Part shown: piece by piece, positions 13,356 through 25,305 of the stretch | Position numbering within the stretch: the first letter of the stretch is position 1 | Layout of the letters: each line of letters opens with the position of its first letter | DNA from: Butyriboletus loyo | Taxonomy: Eukaryota; Basidiomycota; Agaricomycetes; Boletales; Boletaceae | DNA length: 64,000 nucleotides | Assembly: GCA_038093515.1 (NCBI GenBank) | Contig: JBBPSI010000002.1 | Location: forward strand, 496,001 to 560,000 | Direction: 5' to 3' | Translations under genes and position numbers: made by a program | Notes under the pieces: generated by a model | What the model was told of the DNA's origin: nothing | What the model saw: only the letters and a program-made list of their open reading frames with translations | The model's database searches: none

Positions 13356-14157
13356 CTAGTCGACATCCATGCCCATGGATTGGCCATCTCCCTTGATAAG
13401 GGCACTCCGGCTCTTGTTTGGTACTTTCATTTTCTCCAACTCTCTCTCGGCGGATGGGGACTCCACTGCCATTGGCTCCACAAGTTTGACGGACGTCGAC
13501 TTGGCTGCCATCTTTTTGGTCCGGTGTGCACGTTGCTTTTCCCGAGCAGCCGCCATTCTGTCGGACCGTGACCATGGGTGATTGAGCAACCGAGCAACAG
13601 CGAAGACCTACCTTTGTCTCCAGAATGCATGTTCCCGGCGTTGCTTGATCTCCCCAATCCGTTTCATCGCCTTGATCGTGGTCTGCACCAGCTCGCGATC
13701 GTAACGAACTGGGGCGTTTCTGCGTTTCTCGAAGTCGATTGTAGCATCCTGAGAACATCCAATATATCGTCACCACAGGGACAAGGAGACGCTATGCTTG
13801 TCATACTTACGATGGTCATCTCCTTACCAGCTGCTTTCCGGAAAGCCTTCGTCCACCGTACCTTGCGCGGATTGCGTTTCATTCTAACCGCTTCAGCCGT
13901 TAATAGAGAGAGATTAGAAGTGGGATAAAAACTGACTTGAAGTTCTTGTGACATCTACGGTCAGATGAGCAAGATGATGACCTCGAAGAGCAATATGCTT
14001 ACTTGGAGGTGCAAAAACGAAAAACTTTGGCATCGTTGCGAACAAACGCCGTTCCTGACGCAAATCAGGTCAAATTTTCCAAAGTGTAGTTGATATTCCC
14101 CTTACCGTGCCCCGGGTAGACACTCGTTGAGCAGAAATAACACTTTTCGATACGCAT
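13356..14157 (-). CDS. RLP24: Ribosome biogenesis protein RLP24 (L24e family)
   Basis: Nuclear pre-60S assembly factor that occupies the place of eL24 until it is swapped out in the cytoplasm by the AAA ATPase Drg1. The first exon reads [19 protein letters not shown] with the CxxC of the L24e zinc ribbon. Later exons give FVRNDAKVF, then [20 protein letters not shown], a near-universal RLP24 block, followed by [20 protein letters not shown] and a basic tail rich in Lys/Arg ([18 protein letters not shown]). It ends in an acidic tip (MGMDVD). The C-terminal tail beyond the eL24 length distinguishes it from ribosomal eL24. Introns interrupt it at roughly 13575-13610, 13755-13810, 13885-13935, 13955-14000 and 14055-14105. 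It lies 183 bases beyond the monooxygenase stop, on the same strand. Confidence 0.9.
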
Positions 14158-14339
14158 GCCTGGATAAGTCGAGGGGAGGTGGCCGTGGGAATTGTTCGCA
14201 CTGACGTTAGAACGAGTCCTTCAGACTTGCAAAATGGAATAGAACATTTTCACTAGCTCGTCGCATTCTAGATTCAATACATTCTCAACATCCCCATCAC
14301 CAGAACCAAAGCTTCAGTCAAGCCATTCCAGAATCAATA

Positions 14340-16299
14340 TCACCCGCCAAACCCTTCACATCCGGCACTCGGTGTGTCCTTGCCGTCGTTCCATATGAAT
14401 TGCATGCACAGATCGTCCACCACTTCTCCAGCCCGAACGCCTACCACACTCAGCAGTGTATCACTAAGGCCATGCGTTTCCTCCGCCAATCCTTGCACAT
14501 AGATACGTGCCTGTAGCTTTTGCCCTTGATGTGTCGTGGGGAGAAGCCGATATGCCCGTGAGATACAGAGTTTCTTGGTCGGCCCTCCCCTTTCACTCGG
14601 CCAATCCGATGCCCAACCCAAAGAGCTTGGTGTATTGCTCCCGCTGCTCATTTCTGCGTTGGGAGAGTTGCTTTGGTCATTGGTGTCACCAACTTCCAAA
14701 GTCGAAGATCCATCGCCATCGACCGCGTCCTCCTGCAAATTAGCCTCTACCTCCAGACATGTATAGTCGTGTGCATTTGCATCGAGCCCAAAGTATTTGC
14801 CTAGATTCGAAGTTGTCAATAGACGGAGCCACGATCGCCTCTCATACCCAGTTGCACAAAATATTGCATCGTATGAACTTTCATAGATATCGTGCGTCAA
14901 CGTTTGTTGCAAGATAAGGGTTAGGGGTTGCAATTCATTGCGTGGTGCTCCGGCAGCACTGGAACGCGAGCTTTCCGCGGACAAAACCTCCGAATGGTTC
15001 AAAATGGTAAACTTGGGTTTTGTCAAAGGCATAGTGCGTTTAGTGCGCCTGGATATCCCCTCATCAACCTTCTGATCGTACATAATTTCGTATAGCTGAT
15101 TTTGTGAGTAAGGTCATTAGGTTCTCGGGAAGAATAAGTACTCTGACCAATTCTAGGGTATGAGGATTGATGACTCCATAATTCGCACTTGCGTATTCGA
15201 GGCGGAGGCTCTGTCTGGCGGAATGAGACGACAGCCGAAAAATATCATTAGTAGCTAGAAATACGGCGTAGGCATCGTTGAGTGGGAAAGCTTCCGTTTC
15301 CGTTGATCACTTACTTTCCGGATTGAAAATTTCATTGACGAATGGTGAGTCATCGCTTGGCTTCAAGGATCCTTTGCGAATAATGAGGTCGAGGGTATGT
15401 GCCTTCTCTCCAATGACTGGTATAGCAGTCAGTCGCGAGTGGAGATCTATCACAATTTCCGCAGAGGATTGACCAGACCCGATGACTGCGATACGCAGTG
15501 GACGTCCGTCGGGACTACGCGATTGTAGTGAATTCAGCAGAGGAATAACCGATGTCAGATATGTCGAGCTGTGGATCATGCACTCTGGAACCCAATTACT
15601 CGCGAGTGGTCCCGGTATACGAGGTGAGCCACCTGGGGATATAATGAGATTTTCTGAGTCAAATTGTAAGTACTGGCTGATGAGTGGATGCATAGCCATA
15701 CTTGCTAGACGCACGACATGTTGACCAGTTGACAGGACTCGAGAATGTACTTGTATAGTGAACGTATCCATTTCTCCAAGCGCAATAACTTCTTCGCCGA
15801 AAGCAACCTTGACACCTCTGTCTTGCACATATTGAGCCGCCCAAGACAGATAATCAGAGTATTCTTTCCGAGTGGGAATAGTGCGGCCACGATTGATAAA
15901 ATCCAACAGACGGTTTTGTGAATGCAAGTAGGAAATGAAAGTAAGTGGGCTCTTGGGGGACCGCAAGGTAGCCAGGTCCTTAAGGAAGCTGGTCCGTAGC
16001 TATCAGATAATGGTAGCGAATCGGAAGATCGGAGACATCGCTTACCTGATCTGCATCTGAGCGCCAGGCAGGAGCATTCCTGGGTGCCATTTGAATTCGT
16101 TATGTCTTTCAATGAAGAACAGTCTGTCAATGGAAATGGGCGACTGAAATATTATCAGGACTGACGCAGTAAGTACAGGTGAACGAATGACTCTCACCCC
16201 GGGCTGATTCTCGAGAAATGCGCCAGCGATCGCAAGGTTGGAGGGCCCGAAGCCAAGGCCTATAACATCATACACTTGTATTGAAGGATTGGCCGACAT
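14340..16299 (-). CDS. L-ornithine N5-monooxygenase (SidA/Sid1/Omo1 family), siderophore biosynthesis
   Basis: FAD- and NADPH-dependent enzyme that hydroxylates the side-chain nitrogen of L-ornithine, the first committed step of hydroxamate siderophores. Visible motifs: FAD-binding GLGFGPSNLAIAGA near residue 15; the substrate/FAD block ERHNEFKWHPGMLLPGAQMQ; SPLTFISYLHSQNRLLDFIN; NADPH-binding IAVIGSGQSSAEIVIDL; and the C-terminal DAIFCATGYERRSW (ATGY motif). All core motifs are present, so it should be active. The start at 16299 is the first in-frame ATG (MSANPSIQVYDVIGLGFG); the open frame extends further only through a TTG at 16326. It is divergent from the NRPS at 16671, which marks the two as a siderophore pair. 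A short overlapping out-of-frame ATG precedes it at 16310. Confidence 0.93.
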
Positions 16300-16415
16300 G
16301 TAGAAGTCATTGGACGCCAGTGACAACAGAATTCTTGGAGCACGGAGAACAACAGTTCTTCTCCGACAGCTGAAGGATGGTCCTGGTTACGGACGAAGTT
16401 GGGGATAATTCAGAC

Positions 16416-16423
16416 TATATAAA
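16416..16423. promoter_or_regulatory. TATA-like element in the shared siderophore promoter
   Basis: TATATAAA on the + strand; read on the - strand it gives TTTATATA, about 117 bases before the monooxygenase ATG. It could position transcription of the monooxygenase. A GATAA lies close by at 16404-16408. This is a motif match only. Confidence 0.3.
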
Positions 16424-16588
16424 CGCCACTTCGGATTGAATTACCAAAAATTGAACGTTGAAACGTTGAGCCGCTCTGATCTTGACCGAGATGTCGGAAG
16501 ATTGACGTGCTAGCTACTGGATTGAAAAAGTGACATGTCCCCTCCCTTTCAGCAGCATATTTCGGGTCATGGAAGGGTACGACAAAAC

Positions 16589-16596
16589 TATAAATA
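16589..16596 (+). promoter_or_regulatory. TATA-like element upstream of the siderophore NRPS
   Basis: TATAAATA, 75 bases before the NRPS ATG at 16671, in the orientation and at the distance expected for a TATA box of that gene. Motif match only. Confidence 0.4.
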
Positions 16597-16652
16597 CGGT
16601 ACTCGATGGGTTGGTCACCTGTTGCCCATTTTGAGTCCACATCCACCACGGT

Positions 16653-16663
16653 TTATCAGATAA
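16653..16663. promoter_or_regulatory. Palindromic GATA element matching the ATCWGATAA iron-repressor site
   Basis: The 11 bases TTATCAGATAA contain ATCAGATAA on the + strand (16655-16663) and ATCTGATAA on the - strand. Both fit ATCWGATAA, the site reported for fungal iron-responsive GATA repressors of the SRE/SREA/Sre1 type; basidiomycete Urbs1 also binds GATA sites at its siderophore gene. It lies 7 bases before the NRPS ATG, near the expected transcript start. Iron repression of both divergent genes is inferred from the site and the context. Confidence 0.6.
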
Positions 16664-16670
16664 CACCATC

Positions 16671-19600
16671 ATGTCGTTGGCAGGCCAGGCTGATCGCTCG
16701 GTCCAGCTGCCAGATTTCTCCAACGACCGCCGCAGACGTCACAATGTTCATTCACTCTTCAACCAACTAGCATTAGATGAATACCCTTGTATTCATGTCG
16801 ACACCATAACTCTCGACGCCATCATTTTGGTAGCCTACGCAAATATGCTCGGCATGTATTGCGGGGCAACCGATGTGCTTCTCTCTCTGGAGTGCTTGGA
16901 TGGCACACCTGCACCATTTCATTTGCAATGGGATGAAACTACGACGTGGCTGGGCGCTCTCGAGCTAGCGACTGTCGCTCTTAAACAAACCAGGCAGCAG
17001 TCGGCTTCCCAGCCACTTGGGATCTTGGAAGTGGTAACAAATCAATCTCCATTTATCGCAGTCTTCCGGGATTCCTCTCGAGCCACCAGTGATTCATCGT
17101 CTGCGATCTCAGCACTGCTCTCGCGGATTCCCTTACTGGTCCACACAGGAGATGGGTTCTTACACCTCCACTCGCCATCCAATTGGTTCTCCTCCTCCAT
17201 GGCTTCTATGTTTCTCCGTCAAATTGTTGCAGTTATTTCACACGCTCTCGCCGATGTAACACAGAAGATAGCTGCGCCTCTCCATCTGAACAAGGATCTT
17301 GCCTCTATCGTCGAAGCTCTGCCAGAGCACGAACGAGCCGCTTATTATTCACATATACGTCCAGCTCGCTTCACAGCCGACTATATCCTTCCACACGCAA
17401 CATCCAATCCAGACGCGACAGCTGTGCAGTGGTACCCTGATCTGTCCCCTGACACGGCGGTGCTTCGAACACTTGAATGCCTGTCCTACAACGATCTCAA
17501 TTATACTGCGAACCGTTTCGCCCGCTTCCTCCTTGGTAGGGGACTTTCCCCACAGGATCGGGTTGCAGTTTGCATGCACCGTGATCTCATGTTCCATTCA
17601 GTCCTCTTTGGAATTCTACGCGCTGGTGGATGCTATGTTCCGGTCAGTGTGGGTTTCCTTTTTGTATCTCCTTGTTCACCATTGCCCCGCACAGATCGAT
17701 CCGGAACTACCTACGGAAAGGAAGCTTTTCATTGCGAGGAATTCCTTGGCGAGATTTGTTATCATGTCATCTCAGTTCCATTCACACGATCTTTTCGGGG
17801 ATTTATCAATTGATATCCATGACATGTCGGTCCAAGAGACTATCTCCAATATGAGCGATGCCAAAGTCGACCTTGTACTTCCAGAAAACATAGCATATAT
17901 GTTATACACCTCTGGTATGCATCCCTTCAGTACTTATGTGTGAGAGAACCTGATTGAAATTTATAGGTACCACTGGAAATCCCAAAGGTTGTCTCATGAC
18001 TCACAATGGTCTCGCTGAGGCAGTCTTGGCCCTCAGTTCCTTCGCTGCCAACGTCAAAATGGCAGACATTCGCCAGGGAAAATACTTGGCTATCGCATGT
18101 GCGTCATCCTTCAATGCAAGATGTTGTCGGGTTTGTGACAAGTGCTGTCCTCTGCCTACCAGCTATAGCCTTCGATGTCCATCTTGCGGAAATTCTTGTT
18201 CCGCTGGCTCTTGGGATGACATTGGTTTCTGCAAAACGGGGGGAGCTTCTGGAAGATTTACCCCAGTACATCAGTCTCCTTGGAATCACGCACATTGGTC
18301 TCGTGCCTAGCTTGATAGATGCTATTATGTGTGCTGTCGAGGATGATCAGAACGGGGAGGAAATGAAACTCAGATACATTGCCAGTGGCGGTGAGAAAAT
18401 CAGTGATTCCGTAGGTGGCACTTTACCATCTGATTGCAACGGGCCTAATTCTACCGGCTGTTCTCCCTCAGATCCTCGATAAGTGGGCTGACCATGCGTT
18501 TGTCAAGCTCGCCAATTTTTACGGGTGAGCAATCGTTCACTGTCTCCTAGTCTGTAATTTGGCCAACTGGGTCATAGTCCTAGTGAGGTGACCATAGGTT
18601 GCTGCGCGCGGTTCATGGATGGAAATATCCCAAGAGAAAATGTCGGCCGGGCGTTTGCCAACGTCTCTTCATACGTGGTTGATGAAAACCTCAATATTCT
18701 TCCTCGAGGAGTTGTCGGCGAACTTGTGGTTTCGGGGCCACTCGTTGGGCGAGGGTATCATGGACTACCTGCCCTCACCGCTCAATCCTTCATGAAGTGG
18801 CCTCGCCAAGGATCATGGTCTTATCGCACCGGCGATCTAGTTCGCATGCTTCCAGACGGAACCCTCCATATCATAGGCCGGATCGACACACAAATCAAGC
18901 TGCATGGAGTACGAATTGAGGCAGAGGGTATCTCTGCTATCTTCCGAAACACTGCTCTTAGTGAGCTTGGGCTGGAGTTGAATGTTTCGACGGTACTCGC
19001 TGCACATCCTTCCATCGGAAATGGAGCCACGCCGCAATTAGTGTCCTTCGTTGCTTGGGACATTCAGGCCCCTATCACTCTTCGGCGGACCACCAAGCCG
19101 CATGTTATCTCTTTTAAAAACAATGTCTTGCAAGTTCTTCGGGAAGTTTGCGAAAGGCAGCTTGCCAGTTACATGCGGCCCGCACACATAATTCGTCTCA
19201 GTTGGCTTCCCCTCAATCTCAATGGGAAAACAGACGACAAGGCCTTGACTACGATTTTCAGAGCGATCAGTCTTCAGCAACTTATCGGAACCATCCACGA
19301 CACACCCGCGAAAAACTGCTCATTACAAACTGACGTTCAGCGGAAACTTGTATCTCTGGTCGAAACCCACGTCAATATTTCACCTATCGACTCAGGAATA
19401 AGCCTCTTCGCATACGGCATGGATTCATTATCATTAATGAGGCTGGTATCGGACATCAGGCGAACATTCCATGTGTCGATTGCTGTTGCGGATATCATGA
19501 AAGCGGCATCTATCAAATCCATTAGTGAACTGATTCAAACACATCCGCTCCCGGAACAGACCTCATCATCGAATCAAGTCATAAGATTGTTCTCCGAACA

Positions 19601-22600
19601 GTGGCTTCACGTGGCGGAGGAAAGTATCCCGCACATACAAGTTGGATACGTCCTTCCGTCATTCCCCATTCAGGAGGGTGTTCTTTATCATTCGGATAGC
19701 CATCCAGCCTCATGCGTGCAGCATGTTATCATGGGCATTTCGGATCAAATCCCGCTCCCGCGAGTACGCGAGGCGTGGGAGGCCACGATGGAGAAACTCG
19801 ACATCCTCAGGTGAGTCAGAGTGATTGCCGACCCCCGGTTGCTCAAAGTGGTCTGCGTAAACTAGGACCGTGTTTTATTTCGGAAGACAACTCGTTCAAA
19901 TTGTACTGGCACCTACTAGTTCCCAACTCCCTTGGGTCGAAAAACGAACGTCTTTTACAGATGCAGACTCTTTTTGTACATTCTTCTACGCAAAAGTGGC
20001 GCCATCCTTAGCGGAGCAAATTAATGGCACAACATCAATAATACCTCCATTTCGTTTGGTTGTCTTTTCCGCGCCAGAAGATAATCAGGGCCGTTGGTTG
20101 ACGTTATCAATTCACCATGCACTGTTTGACGGGGTATCATTGCCGCTTATCCTGAAGTTCGTCGAAGATGAATTGCTAGCAAGGCCACACCTTGTTACCT
20201 GCTCTTCGGAATCCATCCTAGAATATATGCATGATGCAACGATCGAGGCAGCACACCAGTTTTGGGCTGAAATGTTTTCTAATTTCGTTTGGCCCGGACA
20301 TCGCTTGACAAGTGTAGGGTTATCAAGCCAGATTCGGCGGAAGGCCGTGTCTCTTACCACGTCCCTGACCGATTTGGGGAAACTTCTGGCTCCTCATCAA
20401 GTGACCATTCACTCTGTCCTGACATGCACGTTTGCGCTATCTCTGGCCAGGCATATTTATCAAACCGATGACGTTGCCTTTGTGGTTTGTTTCTGCACTG
20501 TGACTACCACCACTTTTTGACGCAGAAACGACAGGTCATTCGTGCAGGACGGCTGCTTCCTGTCGAGGGCGTCGAATACGCAACATACCCTACCATAAAT
20601 GCGCTCCCAACCAGAGTTCGCTTTGGCACGGGGGATCATCTGCAACGTCTTCAGGCGGATATCTCGGCCGCTGTGGCATTCGAACACTTCCCTCTATCAC
20701 ATGTGCAAAAGTGGCTTCCGCCAGGGATTGCCCCATTCGACACTATATTCGCGGTTACTGTTAAGGATTATACTCAGTATGAAGTATGGGATATCCTACG
20801 GAGTGAAATGCCTGAGCCTGACGTAAGTCACCACCTCTCAGAAACATTGGTCGACTCTTGACGGCTTCCGTAGTTCCCGCTCTCAATCGAGATCTTACTT
20901 GACAAGAATAATGATGCCCTTATTATCCGGGCTGCTTATTACGAGTGTGAATCTCTGGCCATAGGCGTTGACAACATTTTTCATCAGTTTGAGGCTATCC
21001 TCCTTGATATCCTCAACAGAGAAAACTGTTACATGCCACCACCTGCCCAAGTTAGCCTGTACACGAACCCGGTTTCGTCCATGATGCAATCCCATGACGG
21101 CGTGGAAGAGGACCTTGACGTAAACCTGGATGCGGAAGATCTCGTACCATTGAAGGAAATTGTCTCGAATTTTTTTGGGGTTCCATTGGAACGATTACAT
21201 CCGCACACATCACTCATTTCTTTGGGACTGGACTCCATCCGGTCTGTCGGCTTGTCTCGAATTCTCCGTCAACATGGCTATTCAACCAATGCAGCGGATA
21301 TCATGGGAGACCCAATCCTAAGGAAACTCGGTGTTTTACACGCACGATCACCCGGCCGCTCTGTACAGGCGGAGATCGACCAGGGTGTTCTTTCTTTGCA
21401 GAAGCAGCGCGAGAGAACCCAAGCCAGTTTCGATCCGTCAACATGTAAACTATCTATCGATGATGAAGTTGAGATATTCCCCACGACGGTACTCCAGACT
21501 GGCATGCTATCCCAGGTACCTGTTTTCCTTACCTGTTTTCTACCGGTTACGCCACATTCACAAAACCGCTTGAAAGACAGTTGCCTCAGCTGGAAACCTG
21601 TATTTCCACTCATTCGTCCTCCTGCTCGACCCAGATACAAACCTAGCACTCCTCCAAAACGCATGGAATCATGCGGTCCACGATCTCGATATTCTTCGAA
21701 CTACATTCCATTACGTGGCAGAGCTTGCATCCTGGGTACAAGTTCGGCATTCCATCGTAAGGTCCGATTGGCAGGAATGTGAACCGGTTCCATCAACGTT
21801 CTTTCAGCATACCGTCGATGAACTCTTCTCGCGCCTCAAGCCAACCGATGAGTCTGCTTTCCGCGGTCCCCCTATGCATTTGAGGATTTTGCGCTGTGAC
21901 TCGGACGATCTTTATCTTGTGCTCTTCATGCATCATGCGTTGTACGACGGTCTCTCCGTCCCCAATCTGCTATCACATGTTGAGCGTATATATCAAAATC
22001 AAGAGGTTGCGCGCCCGGCCCAGTTCTTTGACTTTATTCCACGCATACTATCCCAGCAGGATCATGCAACCGCATACTGGACCAAGAGACTCCAGAACTG
22101 TCACCCGGTTACCCTATTGCGCAGCACGTCTTGTTCGTCAAAAGGAATTGTTGCTTCGAGGCTGGTCTCTGTCCAGCAAAAGTTATTAGTGCAACTAGTT
22201 CAAGATAATGCCGTCACCCTACAGTGTCTTGCGCAAGCCGTATGGGCGAAATACTTGGCTTCATTGGCTTCGTCAAATGATGTTGTCTTCGGGCATGTTG
22301 TCTCAGGTCGATCGTTTGACGATTCCGAAGAGGTGGTTGGGCCAATGCTTGTGAGTCAAAACTGGGATATAAATATAATTGGCGAAGATACTCAACTTGG
22401 CCTCGAATTCAGAATACAATCCCCTGTCGCGTCAATTTCTCTCGGGATATGAGCAATCGAGAACTACTTCAGTCCATTCATCGCGCCAACGTTAGTGCGT
22501 TGCCTTGGCAGCACGTTTCACTCCGAGCCGTGCAAATCGAATTGCAGCTGCATGGCCTATTGAGTAGTTTATTCCTCTTCCAACCTTGGCGTCCTCGTGT

Positions 22601-24705
22601 CCATAGTCACCTATGGACGGTATGCGAACCGGAGGAATTTAATACTCAGATTCAGGTGAGTTGTACTAGCGTTTGCTCACTACCTGAATTAGCGACCTAA
22701 ACTTATCTAGTATCCCCTCAACATTGAATTCCACGAAGTGGAGACTGGATTCTTGATCAAGATGGCTTGTCGGTCCGACGCCATGGATGCCGAAACACTC
22801 AGTGGCGTATTGGCTAACATTGACGTACTGGTGAACGAAATGGTGTACCATCTCGACAGTCCAGCCATTGCCCCTACACACACTGATGCGAGCACCCAGC
22901 TGGCTGATGTCACGAAGTCGATTTCTCAGCTGGCCGACACTACGTGTATCCCCCTAGAATTGTTGGCTGCCCTTGCATTAGTGGCCCGCTGTCCTGTGGA
23001 AAATCTCTCCCCTTCGCAGTCGCTTGTGGCCATTGGTGTAGATTCCATCACTGCCATCGGTTTGAGCGCCAAGTGCAAGAAAGCCGGCCTCGCGATCAGC
23101 GTTGTGGATATCGTTTCCAGCTCCACGATTGGAGAATTGGCCAACAAGGCCACTAGGAACGACTTTGATACTCCGGCACCGCAATTCAACTCATTCTTGC
23201 TAGAGATAACAACTGAAGAACGCCAAAAAATCATTGAACGATTCCCAGAAAGCCGTCGCTATCAAATCGTTTCGGTCTCGGCCGCTACAGAGGGGATGAA
23301 ATGGCTAATCGCAGCTTGGCAACATAGCTCTCGCCAGCGTTTCCACCATGTTTTCGCATACGAGCTTAGCCCCGACATCAACATTCAACAGCTTCGAGAT
23401 GCATGGAAGGCTCTCATGGCGTATCATCCAATCCTGCGGTCAACATTCGCCTCAGCACCAGGACACATTGACCCCCGAGTGGTTACGTTTGCACTGGACT
23501 CGAGGGAAGCTGAGTTAACTGAGGAATGCGTTGAGCATGGTCAAGATTTACTTGCACTCTCTGAGAAGATGAAGACTATCGTCATGTCACCCTTGCCTAT
23601 TAGTGCCGCACAAGCGAAGGGTTTCATTTTAGCGTCGAGGTCGACGAACAGCCGGTATCTACTGATTCGGATGCATCACTTCCAATACGATGCCTTCAGC
23701 CTCCAGCTTTTACTCGAAGATCTCTCCTCTATTTATCTTGGTTCATCGCCACAGAATACTGCAGATACCAGCGCATTTTTGGCCGCGTTTGCTCCCTCGT
23801 TGGCGAATCTCTCGGAGCAAAAGCAGTACTGGCAGTCGGTTATGCCTATTCCATTTCCCCCAATATATCTTCCACCACTAATACCCGAGGAGAATCGACC
23901 ACCTTCCCTGGAAAGGATCGTTGTAACAATAACATCGGCGATTTCAGGGGCTACTGGACTCAAGAAACAAGCCCAAGCGATTGGTTTACCTTTGCACTGC
24001 ATCCTTCTGGCATCCTGGGCGTCGGTACAGGCATTTCATTCTTCTTCTGATCACGCCACGTTCGGGCTCTGGCATGCGGGGCGGACAGGATCGGTTCCAA
24101 ACATCTTGAACCTGGCCATTCCATGCATGAACGTTTTGCCAATGCACATCCCCGTGTCGGACAACCTCCTTGAGGTTGCCCGTAGGGTACAACAGGATTT
24201 GTACAAGCGTACACCAGTTATTCAACAGAGTAATTTGCGGAACATCGATGAATGGATCACAGGAGGCAAAGGTTCGCCTCTTACTAATGTGTTCGTTAAT
24301 GTGTTCGAGGTCGCGGGGGAGGATAGACGGGAAAACGGGTTCTTCGGCTTTGTCGAGGTAACCGCTTGTCTCTTGTTCGGATGTCAGACGTTATTCATTC
24401 ACTACCAGATTAATCACACCATACCCGCGGAACCACTTGTAATCGATGAATCTGAAGTGATCGACACACTACCTATCACCAAGTTACTTCAGGTCCGTGT
24501 CCGCAAACCTCATCAGACGGGATAACTAAGCGGCAATATGAACATCTAGGACGATGTCATGGTTGACATTGTAATCGACGAAAAGTTGGATGCTATCACG
24601 ATGTCCATGGAAAGCACACGGGCGATCATGGATGCCGTCCGTGCAAAGGAAATTATCGATGTTTGGGCGACGGGGGTAAAGCGTTGTCTGTCGTACTTGG
24701 TTTGA
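16671..24705 (+). CDS. Siderophore non-ribosomal peptide synthetase, A-T-C-T-C-T-C (NPS2/Fso1 type)
   Basis: Assembles a hydroxamate siderophore; characterised basidiomycete relatives with this layout make ferrichrome A or the linear trimer basidioferrin from acylated hydroxyornithine. Order by sequence: adenylation domain (16671-about 19270) with the SG-TTGNPKGCLMTH loop, NFYG-PSEVTIG, SYRTGDLVRM, GRIDTQIKLHGVRIEAEG and NLNGKTDDKAL; carrier 1 (GMDSLSLMRL, about 19420); condensation 1 (HHALFDG, about 20115); carrier 2 (LGLDSIRSVGL, about 21225); condensation 2 (HHALYDG, about 21930); carrier 3 (GVDSITAIGL, about 23035); condensation 3 (HHFQYDAFS, about 23675). About eight short introns explain the frame changes, for example after AGGCYVP (17642), before the PSEVTIG block, and at 22351-22412. 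A last intron leads to a 55-residue tail with its stop at 24703-24705. No thioesterase is seen, as expected for this family. Confidence 0.92.
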
Positions 24706-24762
24706 GAAGGCTTGGACAAAGAAGAGTGATCGGAACGCACCTCTAAATTGTATAGGTGGTTG

Positions 24763-25305
24763 TTACGCTTTGGTGTGGTGTCCTCTCCGAGCAGCATCGA
24801 GACACTGTTTCTCCAGGCCACTCAACCAAACAACGTCGATGCCAGCGTCCCTCAACTTCCGCGCTCCCTCGCATTTGACGAAGTCATCTGGCTCGCCTGC
24901 TCCGATAATGCATCGTTTGACTCCTGCTTTGATGAGTGCATCTGCACATGCCGGGAGGCCCGACGTTCTGACGGAGCAAGGCTCGAGTGTAGTGTAGACG
25001 TCGGTGTACCGCAGAAGATCCTCAATGGATGGGGTCGGAGATGCCGATGGAAAGAGAGTTGCGAAGTGTAGTTTTGAGAGACTGAGTGCCTTTGTCAAGG
25101 CATTCGCTTCCGCATGTGTGTTTCCGGGCAGCTCTCTCGAGTACCCTGTGGTCAAAGTGACTGGGTCCACTGTGCCTGGTACGCGGGCGACCAGAACACA
25201 TCCGACACAAAACGCGGTTTGCACAGGCACGCAATCATCCGACAGCGCTCCATTCAACGCTTGCTGCATGAAAATCAGGTGTTCTTCCTGTCGGGTGTCG
25301 ATCAT
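24763..25305 (-). CDS. Cytidine-deaminase-fold protein, riboflavin-pathway (DRAP deaminase-like)
   Basis: A 180-residue, apparently intronless protein with the zinc site of the CMP/dCMP and DRAP deaminase family: HAEANAL (His ligand and catalytic Glu) around residue 59 and TLEPCSVRTSGLPACADAL (two Cys ligands) around residue 107. The spacing and the PCSVR-x-GLPAC form resemble the deaminase that acts on the diaminopyrimidine intermediate of riboflavin synthesis (RIB2/RibD deaminase domain) more than nucleoside deaminases. No reductase or pseudouridine-synthase domain is attached. The start at 25305 is an ATG (MIDTRQEEHLIFMQQALNGA). It converges on the NRPS, with 57 bases between the two stops. 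The exact substrate is inferred; a tRNA or nucleoside deaminase is the alternative. Confidence 0.7.
   Translation of the reverse strand: MIDTRQEEHLIFMQQALNGALSDDCVPVQTAFCVGCVLVARVPGTVDPVTLTTGYSRELPGNTHAEANALTKALSLSKLHFATLFPSASPTPSIEDLLRYTDVYTTLEPCSVRTSGLPACADALIKAGVKRCIIGAGEPDDFVKCEGARKLRDAGIDVVWLSGLEKQCLDAARRGHHTKA

Noticed and set aside
17640..22450. Apparent frameshifts in the NRPS
   Set aside because: Each frame change coincides with a short GT-AG intron (about 50-65 bases), and removal restores known motifs such as SG-TTGNPKG, NFYG-PSEVTIG and GPML-NTIPCRV.
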